From an uncultured Clostridia bacterium (GTDB lineage: Bacteria > Bacillota > Clostridia > Christensenellales > Borkfalkiaceae): a DNA stretch of 44,093 nt. Location of the stretch: NCBI GenBank assembly GCA_947627665.1, contig CANQWX010000017.1, positions 1 to 44,093 of the forward strand, given 5' to 3'. A model generated the notes under the pieces. That model searched no databases. It had not been told where the DNA came from and saw only the letters and a program-made list of their open reading frames with translations. Below are positions 39,501-44,093 of the stretch, piece after piece. Made by a program: the position numbers and the translations under genes. Numbering within the stretch: position 1 is the first letter of the stretch; the number at the start of each line of letters is the position of its first letter.

Positions 39501-42365
39501 AAGGAGATCATCTCCGCCGCAACGACCGTCTACGCCAAGTGGACGCAGGGCGTCGAAGTGACGTTTGAAACGGGCGAAGGCTCCGAGGTCGCCGCACAGC
39601 TCGTCTACCCCGGCAAGACCGCAACAAAGCCCGAAACGGTACCCGCGTGGGTCGGCCACATCTTCGAGGGTTGGTTCACGCAAGACGGCAGCGAAACGGG
39701 CGAATGGGGCACCGAATTCAAGTTTGCCGAAACGCAGATCAACGCGGCGACCACCGTCTATGCGAAGTGGAGCGACGGCCTCACCGTCACCTTCTCCGTC
39801 GGGAACATCGGCGCGGATGAAGTTCCCGCCCAGACGCTCAGATCGGGCGAAAAAGCGACCCGTCCCGCCAAGGATCCCGCCGTTCAGGGCTATCTCTTCC
39901 TCGGCTGGTACACCAAGGACGGCAGCGAAACGGGCGAATGGGGCACCAAGTTCGACTTCAAGTCTGCGATCTCCGAAAACACGACCGTCTATGCAAGATG
40001 GCTCGAAAACTTCTGGGACGTCGACGCCGACGGCAAACTTCTCCATTACTACGGTCCGACCGAAGGGGTCATCACCATCCCCGTGAATGTCAAGTCCATT
40101 ACAAGCATTCTCGACATCTACGGCACGAAGGATAAATTCGCGGCAAGCGAGGGCATCGAACTTGCACCGCTCAACAAGTCCTTCAAGATTGTAAACAACG
40201 CACTCCTGAACGCCGACGGCACCGTACTCTACGCTTACTTCGGCAATACGGAAACGCTCTCGTGGCCGACCGTCACCGAGATCGGCGAATACGCCTTCTA
40301 CAAGAGGATCACGGCGGCCAAGACGCTCGCCTTCTCCGCAGAGCTTGCCAAGATCGGCAAGGGTGCCTTCGAGAGCTGCACGGGCATTACGTCCTTCAAG
40401 CCCTTCGAAAACATCGAAACGATCGGCGCAGACGCCTTCAACGGCACAGGCCTTGTGGAAGTCGTCTGGAACACCCACGGCGCAGCTACGGCGATCTTCA
40501 AGAACATTACAACGCTCAAGAAGGTCGTGTTCATGAACGCGACGTCGATTGCGGCAAGTATCTGCAGCGGCAGCAAGTACATTACCGACATCGTCCTCGG
40601 ACCCAATGTCACATCCATCGGCGCCTCGGCGTTCTACTCCGCAGGCAGCAGCAAGAGCATCAAGTCCATCACCGTCTACGCGCTCAAGCCTCCGACACTC
40701 TCGAATGCAAGCGGCAGTACGCACCCGCTCGGCGGCGATCCCGCAAAGAAGACCTTCTACGTCTACGTTCCCAACAGTGCGCTCAGCGCGTACACGGCAA
40801 CGAGTCTGACGGGTTGGAACTGGTACAACTCCTCGAGCGGAAGGAACAGCTTTATGCCGCTCACCGTCAACGTGACCATGCACATGGGCGAGGGCGAAGG
40901 CGTGCCTCAGGCGCCCGCAGTCACCGGCTATTGGGGCGACAGGCTCGCCGCTCCCATCCCCGAGAATTGGAAGGGCCATGTATTCGAGGGTTGGTACACC
41001 GACGCAACGCTCTCCCGCCGCTTCAACTTCAACGCGCAGCTCACGGGCGACATCGAGATCTATGCAAAGTGGGTCGACGGATTCTATGTGGAATTTGACG
41101 CGAAGGGCGGCACCGACATCGATTGGATCCCCGTTTTAAGCGGCGGAAAGATCGAAAAGCCCGAAGATCCTTACCTTCTCGGCTCCGAGTTCGTGAATTG
41201 GTATGCAAAGGACGGCACCGCAGACGGCGAATGGGGCGAACCCTTCGACTTCAACGCTCCCATCACCGGGAACGTCAAGCTCTACGCCAAGTGGAACAAG
41301 GGCTATGCCGTAAGGTTCGACCTCGGCTATAGCGGCGCAAAGGCCATCGAAGGGCAAACCATCATGCCGACCGACGCCGACCGCCACGCCCAAAAACCCA
41401 CCGACCCCACCCGTACGAATTGGACGTTCGAGGGCTGGTGGACGAAGAACGGCGCCGAGGACGGCGAATGGGGCACGGAGTTTGACTTCGAACAGACCGA
41501 GATCACAGAGGATACCATCCTCTACGCCAAGTGGAACCCTTGGGTCGTGAACGCAGACGGATCCTTGAAGACGTACAGTGGCGACAAGAAGAACATCGAG
41601 ATCCCGCTCAACGTTACGTCGATGACGGATATCACCAAGATCTTCGGCACCTATTCGAGCGTTCCCGCAGACTTCACGGGATACACCATTAATGTCGCAC
41701 AAGGGCACACGGCGTTCAAGATCGAGAACGATATGCTTCTCGACATCACGGGCACGGTCTGCTACCTCTACTTCGGCTCGGATACGACGGTCGATCTCAC
41801 GGGCATCGTCGAAGTCAAGGGCAGTGCGTTCGCCAACAGAAAGGACATTACGGCGATCACAACGCCCGACCTCGTCACCGTCGGCACCTACGCGTTCTAT
41901 CACAACGATAAGCTCGCAAGCGCTGATTTCACAAAGGTCACCACGATCGACAACTACGGTTTCTATGGCACCGCGTTCGCAGAGCTTAAGCTCGATAAGG
42001 TCGAAACGATCGGAAACAGCGCGTTCTATTTGTGTCAGGACCTTGTGTCTGTCGAACTTGAAGCGGTCAAGACGATCGGGACATCTGCGTTCAGTGATGA
42101 CATCAAGCTTGAAACCGTCGTGATCGGCGACAAGTGCACGAGCATCGGCAACAATGCGTTCCAGAGGTGCACGCAGCTCCTCAAGGAGGGCGGCTCGGTC
42201 ACCGTGAAGGCGGCCACACCTCCCACGCTCGGCGGCACCTCCGTGTTCGGCACGGCAAGTTCCTTCAAGGGCACGATCTATGTCCCGAGCGAGAGCCTTG
42301 CCAAGTATCAGGCGGCAAACCGCTGGAGCAACCTCAAAGCTCAAATCAAAGCCATTGTTGGTTAA
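33501..42365 (+). CDS. 2954-residue surface lipoprotein with 17 InlB/Flg_new repeats and six BspA-type LRR blocks
   Basis: RBS GGAGGAAAG; signal peptide with lipobox FAAC (Cys27). Two short Cys-containing motifs follow (YTDANSDALCDDCG and FADENGDKVCDVCG), possible metal-binding stems. Then InlB/Flg_new repeats (each ~70 residues, ending LYAKW-like) alternate with BspA-type leucine-rich blocks (IGxYAFxxC-like). By eye: 1 repeat, LRR block, 2 repeats, two LRR blocks, 3 repeats, LRR block, 8 repeats, LRR block, 3 repeats, LRR block to the end. No LPXTG or other C-terminal anchor is seen. Both repeat types are common in adhesins. Lying between an amylase and a sugar-binding protein, it may hold starch granules, mucus or other cells near the enzyme. 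The substrate is not known. Confidence 0.9.
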   Translation: MKGKKKVLSALLAALCMGTAAAGFAACKEDKQGNTDPHAYTDANSDALCDDCGKIKGDEIHVFEEHTFADENGDKVCDVCGREEGEVSKPDDGEPTPAAKTYTVTFDTKGGNALPKQGVKEGEKAVKPEAPVKDTYVFDGWYSDDGCTQAFDFDKALSSDVTVYAKWKEADATADTYFDFEETDGGVSIAAKAGVDLPQSVVLPSEHEGKAVVAVKSSAFEQQPALRTVKIPASVRKIGQYAFRNCTALETVNGGDNLEEIGYGAFTNTAWDLNFSVGEVYLGKTLYKYAGSLYADTQITVKDGTVGISAGAFEGLTHLVGVTLPDSVKSIGSQAFAGTGLLSVTVKAAEVPAAGNTVLGAASAFAGRVYVPASALAAYKAASGWKNYADKIYAEGTAEQTFVVTFKADGAENVPAAQNVKGFGQATAPAENPTKAGLEFGGWFQDEACTIPFDFASEITENLNIYAKFGKYYDVTFSVGEGLTAPQKQHIEEGTLAVAPDAPEKAGSEFMGWFKDEACTKKFDFTDPVRGDVTVYAKYLPAGADFTGEGDYAGWVIENGRVKEYTGSLTEIKIPKELTRLDSITEIVPAPAFTTTRTGTDLYKIASITVDPENKYFEVKDGALLSKDGSVLYFQITMKTVSELAHPDVVRVAPYAFYKQALTAGNMQSALKLGEVEEVGEYAFFGSKGLTDFTPFKTAKTIGSFAFYDTQFKTVESDAKTIGRCAFTVSTDTSAIETIILHDLENIESYTFGFIVTNGSSGNPSGKLKTLVIGPNVNTIPRCAFGNRDLSGTCRVILESDEIIGVLPSAFFGSNTTNFRLFVKEALFDTFSTEGAFLKYQKGYYTEDGWYVEKSATVTRFSYEGSYETVRIPASITFLNDILDIFGTAENLAQCKTFTVAEGNEAFRMQDGALLSADGKTLYGYFGDGTGDFTGVTEIKTYAFYNRLKVQAQAKASENAIKFGAVETVGKYAFYGCDALTDYTPFGGLRIVSAHAFEGTGFASLTFDNAILASIEDSAFANCASLTKVYVKLLTSPKVGSGVFGENVQIYVPYEYVDDFMIAWALYLEQMQGDENTHVYEITFETGDGTPIGKQVVLSGGKAERPEDPEQNGFFFDGWSVNEDIFASYNFGMPVNSDLTLYAFWSKGHTITFKTGNSASEVEDLTVRHNALASRPADPVWEGYVFGGWFRDKSCTLGFDFASEAIEDDITLYAKWSQGFIVDFETGDGSDVASQSVLPDANATRPQDPTRNGYRFAGWWTKDGTNGDWGSEYTFDGTVSGNLTLYAKWTENFWDLDESGKLLHYYGPYDSIMIPAELKSFDSIFDLFGNTDNLGFCTAISVDTASTSFKVVDSALLSYDGTVLYVFFGSGAEAYAWPTVTEIGDYAFYGHFGEDAELTFSAELVSVGAHAFEETAISSFKPFENVKKIGEYAFVGSQLVDITWNTDGEVPSNVFTNISTLKTITFMNATSIGKEAFAGDNKITTITLGANMKTIGQSAFWDAGQADSIKDINMYAVTPPTLTGGGSSNTHPLGGDRSYGTWKPHFTVHCYKNSLASYTSTSLTGWNWYKTSQYVAFTVNVTLHMGEAEGHVAAPSVTGYLNTTLTKPVPGAWEGKAFVGWYTDETLETEFNFRAALKGDVELWAKWADGYAVNFSTGEDGPAVTAQTVVKGGKVTKPADPKKTGYFFDGWYTTETYETEFDFANGTIDAATTLYAKWTKGIDVKYNTGEGGPTVATQNVYPGKTTTKPTDPKKTGYTFEGWFTKDGTNGDWGEAFDFAGTAIDKETELFAKWTQNWSVTFDLDGGTGSGTSAQSIYPGKTATKPSRNPTKTGCTFEGWYLKVDGEFAEEAFDFATPITADTVIYAKWTQHLSVTFDLNGGTGTAAAQSIYPGKTATKPATDPKQTGYFFDGWYLKTEEGELEQEAFDFKTPIEKDTVLYAKWTQGVEVTFETGEGASTVAKLLVYPGKTATKPSDPTKTGHFFDGWFKEEGCENAFDFEKEIISAATTVYAKWTQGVEVTFETGEGSEVAAQLVYPGKTATKPETVPAWVGHIFEGWFTQDGSETGEWGTEFKFAETQINAATTVYAKWSDGLTVTFSVGNIGADEVPAQTLRSGEKATRPAKDPAVQGYLFLGWYTKDGSETGEWGTKFDFKSAISENTTVYARWLENFWDVDADGKLLHYYGPTEGVITIPVNVKSITSILDIYGTKDKFAASEGIELAPLNKSFKIVNNALLNADGTVLYAYFGNTETLSWPTVTEIGEYAFYKRITAAKTLAFSAELAKIGKGAFESCTGITSFKPFENIETIGADAFNGTGLVEVVWNTHGAATAIFKNITTLKKVVFMNATSIAASICSGSKYITDIVLGPNVTSIGASAFYSAGSSKSIKSITVYALKPPTLSNASGSTHPLGGDPAKKTFYVYVPNSALSAYTATSLTGWNWYNSSSGRNSFMPLTVNVTMHMGEGEGVPQAPAVTGYWGDRLAAPIPENWKGHVFEGWYTDATLSRRFNFNAQLTGDIEIYAKWVDGFYVEFDAKGGTDIDWIPVLSGGKIEKPEDPYLLGSEFVNWYAKDGTADGEWGEPFDFNAPITGNVKLYAKWNKGYAVRFDLGYSGAKAIEGQTIMPTDADRHAQKPTDPTRTNWTFEGWWTKNGAEDGEWGTEFDFEQTEITEDTILYAKWNPWVVNADGSLKTYSGDKKNIEIPLNVTSMTDITKIFGTYSSVPADFTGYTINVAQGHTAFKIENDMLLDITGTVCYLYFGSDTTVDLTGIVEVKGSAFANRKDITAITTPDLVTVGTYAFYHNDKLASADFTKVTTIDNYGFYGTAFAELKLDKVETIGNSAFYLCQDLVSVELEAVKTIGTSAFSDDIKLETVVIGDKCTSIGNNAFQRCTQLLKEGGSVTVKAATPPTLGGTSVFGTASSFKGTIYVPSESLAKYQAANRWSNLKAQIKAIVG
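38226..40008 (+). repeat. Eight consecutive InlB/Flg_new repeats inside the giant lipoprotein gene
   Basis: Roughly 210-230 bp units. Several are nearly identical in DNA: a 52-bp stretch at 39317-39368 recurs exactly at 39530-39581, and the codons for YPGKTATKP recur in four units. Recent unit duplication is therefore likely, and copy number may vary between strains. Confidence 0.85.
40011..41075 (+). repeat. Segmental duplication of 37381-38450 inside the giant lipoprotein gene
   Basis: Both segments encode a linker (NFWDLDESGKLLHYYGP / NFWDVDADGKLLHYYGP), an LRR block with the same order of motifs, a TGWNWY turn and a divergent repeat beginning TVNVTxHMGE. The protein similarity is high over ~350 residues, indicating duplication of a whole LRR-plus-repeat cassette. 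Confidence 0.8.
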
Positions 42366-42379
42366 CGTGCGGTAAATGG

Positions 42380-42449
42380 CCCCCGCCCCCTCGCCGCCTC
42401 CTCAGGGAAAAGCACCCTCGGGTGAGGAACGGGCGAGGGGGAAAGGGGG
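42380..42449 (+). repeat. Long imperfect hairpin between the giant lipoprotein and the binding-protein gene
   Basis: Outer CCCCC/GGGGG (42380-42384 with 42445-42449), middle 10-bp CCCCCTCGCC/GGCGAGGGGG (42386-42395 with 42432-42441) and inner CCTCA/TGAGG (42400-42404 with 42423-42427). There is no T-run, so it probably shapes mRNA stability or partial read-through toward the binding-protein gene instead of fully stopping transcription. It resembles the GC-rich intergenic repeats common in gut Clostridia. Confidence 0.6.
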
Positions 42450-42485
42450 TCCATTGCTACAATCGATTCTCAAAAAGGAGTATCT

Positions 42486-43796
42486 ATGAAAACAATCACA
42501 AAAATCGCAACAGTCGCGCTGTGTGCATGTTTCGGTATCGGCATGTTCGCAGGGTGTCAACAAGAAGGCGGCCCCGGACCCTCCAAGGACGACGGACCGT
42601 CGGGTGAAAACGGCGAAGTCGTCGTCTGGGGCGGCGCGGAAGATCAGACCCTTCTCAAACAGATCGTTAAGGAATTCAAAGTCGCCAACCCCGACGTCAA
42701 AGAAACCATTCGCGTGGAGATCCAAGACGCATGGGACGCGCAGAGCGTCGTTTCCAAGGACCCCGAAGCGGCGGCGGACGTCATTCTCATTCCGCACGAC
42801 CAAGTGGGCCTCATGGCAAAAGCGGGGCTGCTCTCGGAGATCCGAGACGGCACGGCGGCGACCTTTGCCACCGACATTAAGACGAACAATGACCCTGCCA
42901 CCGTCCAACAGGCGACCTATAACGGGAAGCTGTATGGTTTCCCGCTCACGATGGACACCTACATCATGTACTACACAACGGGCATATTCAATGACGAATT
43001 GCCGGGGATGGACGCCTTCCTTTCCAGTGTAGACAAGATGCTTGCGGCGGATATGCCCAATATCCCGGGCAGTAAAGAGAAGGCAACGGCGTTCGGGTTC
43101 AACATCGGGGACGGGTTCTACCTCAACATGGGCTTTTTTGCGATGGGCTGTACCTTGTTCGGCGAGGACGGCACGGACGTCAATGCCTGCAACTGGAACA
43201 ACGAAAACGGGCTTAAATTCATGCAGTATGCGGCGAAGAACTTCCGCCAGAGCGGGGGGAAGTTCAAGTCGGATGACGCAAAGAATTTGGCAACGGCGGT
43301 GCTCAACAACCGTTTGGGCGCGTGCATTTCGGGCGGTTGGGAAATGCAGGACACCTTTAAGGGCGCGAAGAACATCAAATACCGCACGCTGCCCTCGATC
43401 ACGGTAGACGGGGAGGAGAAGCCTCTTGTCGCATTCTCAAACAGCAAACAATACGTCATCAACAATGCGTCACAGCACAAGGGAACGGCGAGCCGTCTTG
43501 CGGCGTTCATCACGAACGAGCAGAACCAGCTGCGGTACGCAACGGAGCGCGGATATTACCCCGCCAACAAGAACGTTCAGCAAAACCCCGCGGTGAGGGA
43601 CGACCCGTTTTTCCAGGTGATCCGTGCACAGCTGGATAAGTCGGTGCCCGTGCCCGTGATCCCCGAGATCTCGCGGTATTGGGAAGCGGCAAAATCTCTC
43701 GGCTCTTCGGTGTATAACGACTCCTTAAAGGGAGATGACGCTTCCCTTCGGTCCGCCCTCGACAAGTTTGTCAGCGACTTAAAGAGTACGCTCTAA
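42486..43796 (+). CDS. Sugar ABC transporter substrate-binding lipoprotein (SBP_bac_1, MalE-like)
   Basis: 436 residues; AAAGGAG precedes the ATG. Lipobox FAGC (Cys24), then a Gly/Pro/Asp-rich linker and a family-1 binding-protein fold: VVVWGGAEDQTLLKQIVKEF, the DVILIPHDQ strand, NGKLYGFPLTMDTYIMYYTTGIF hinge region and C-terminal YYPANKN. These are hallmarks of maltose/maltodextrin and other oligosaccharide receptors. Following an amylase it most likely captures maltodextrins. The permease genes are not in this window and presumably lie beyond the right edge after the regulator. A long hairpin separates it from the upstream gene. Confidence 0.9.
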   Translation: MKTITKIATVALCACFGIGMFAGCQQEGGPGPSKDDGPSGENGEVVVWGGAEDQTLLKQIVKEFKVANPDVKETIRVEIQDAWDAQSVVSKDPEAAADVILIPHDQVGLMAKAGLLSEIRDGTAATFATDIKTNNDPATVQQATYNGKLYGFPLTMDTYIMYYTTGIFNDELPGMDAFLSSVDKMLAADMPNIPGSKEKATAFGFNIGDGFYLNMGFFAMGCTLFGEDGTDVNACNWNNENGLKFMQYAAKNFRQSGGKFKSDDAKNLATAVLNNRLGACISGGWEMQDTFKGAKNIKYRTLPSITVDGEEKPLVAFSNSKQYVINNASQHKGTASRLAAFITNEQNQLRYATERGYYPANKNVQQNPAVRDDPFFQVIRAQLDKSVPVPVIPEISRYWEAAKSLGSSVYNDSLKGDDASLRSALDKFVSDLKSTL

Positions 43797-44020
43797 AAAG
43801 CGCTCCCGTGTCCCCTTTCAGGGGAGCCGCACAGCGGTGAGGGAGGCGGGGCACTCATGACGCCTTCTGCCAACGATCGATCGTTGGCAGAAGGCAATGT
43901 TCCGCCTACAAAGGGCGCCGGGAACAAATGACCTCATTCACCCTTTCGCCGTGGCAGGCGAAAACATTTCCCCCCTTAAGGCTGCTCTAATGAGAGAGCG
44001 GGCGATAGGCGAGGTAGCAT
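43797..44020. other. 224-bp intergenic region rich in hairpins
   Basis: Starts with a CCCCTTTCAGGGG hairpin (about 43814-43826) and GC-rich sequence of the kind seen in intergenic repeats of gut Clostridia, then a 34-bp perfect palindrome (43862-43895) and AT-poorer sequence up to a GAGG ribosome binding site at 44011-44014. No clear promoter for the LacI gene was found. Confidence 0.5.
43862..43895. repeat. 34-bp perfect palindrome
   Basis: Half-site GCCTTCTGCCAACGATC followed directly by its reverse complement, with no spacer. No T-run follows, so it is not a standard terminator. It may be an operator for a dimeric or tetrameric regulator, a REP-like element or a scar of a mobile element. 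Confidence 0.7.
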
Positions 44021-44093
44021 ATGGAAGAGAAAGAGAACAACAAAGTAACGATCAAGCAAGTAGCGGAAGCGGCTGGGGTATCGGTGACGACGG
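44021..44093 (+). CDS. LacI-family transcriptional regulator (5' end only)
   Basis: Truncated by the window edge; 24 residues are visible. After a short charged N-terminus (MEEKENNK) the sequence VTIKQVAEAAGVSVTT is the helix-turn-helix of LacI/GalR proteins. GAGG lies 6 bases before the ATG. As the last gene in a glucan cluster it is likely to bind the operator at 29772-29789 and to respond to a maltodextrin-type sugar, as MalR does (inference). Confidence 0.88.
   Translation, partial: MEEKENNKVTIKQVAEAAGVSVTT

Noticed and set aside
38226-40008. CRISPR-like regular repeats
   Set aside because: The repeats are ~210-230 bp, in frame and code for InlB-type domains; there are no short unique spacers and no cas genes.
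43797-44020. tRNA or other structured RNA gene
   Set aside because: The hairpins do not form a cloverleaf and no conserved RNA motif was recognised.

Overview
The window looks like chromosomal DNA from a GC-rich, spore-forming member of the Clostridia, probably an anaerobic gut lineage; this is inferred and no marker gene is present to name it. The evidence is a sleB-ypeB spore-cortex pair, many lipoproteins with Gram-positive lipoboxes, AGGAGG-type ribosome binding sites, TTGACA-17-TATAAT promoters, a CD1871A/polyferredoxin redox pair typical of Clostridia, and surface proteins built from InlB/Flg_new and BspA-type repeats.

Layout. (1) 1-9000, envelope and general functions: a possible IS200/IS605-type right end at the extreme left, an HtrA-like serine protease lipoprotein, a membrane CXXC protein with a polyferredoxin-thioredoxin fusion, sleB-ypeB, and a convergent 5'-nucleotidase lipoprotein. 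(2) 9055-15465, amino-acid sensing and uptake: a hybrid histidine kinase with two periplasmic-binding-protein-type sensor domains, then a substrate-binding/permease fusion with its ATPase, which carries an unusual C-terminal domain. (3) 15486-29577, peptide export: a large DUF3089 lipoprotein, then STAS protein, RsbW-like ATPase, short HlyD-like protein, C39 peptidase/ABC exporter and a second NHLM-type ABC subunit. These are followed by four small double-glycine-leader precursors, an atypical response regulator and a multi-domain SpoIIE/RsbU-type phosphatase. (4) 29772-44093, alpha-glucan use: a LacI-type operator, a GH13 amylase lipoprotein, a 304-residue secreted protein, a 2954-residue repeat lipoprotein, a sugar-binding lipoprotein and the start of a LacI-family regulator at the right edge.

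How the parts may work together. Region 3 is the strongest candidate for an undescribed system: double-glycine peptides are probably trimmed by the C39 domain and exported, while a full partner-switching set (phosphatase, STAS antagonist, ATPase) sits in the same locus with no sigma factor in view. No peptide-modifying enzyme (lanthionine synthetase, YcaO, radical SAM) is present, so the products may be unmodified. Region 4 looks like a Gram-positive surface machine for binding and cutting starch or a similar glucan before ABC import, with the LacI protein as likely repressor.

All calls come from reading translations and motifs by eye; no database search was run. Promoters, terminators and the small-RNA candidate are motif-based predictions.
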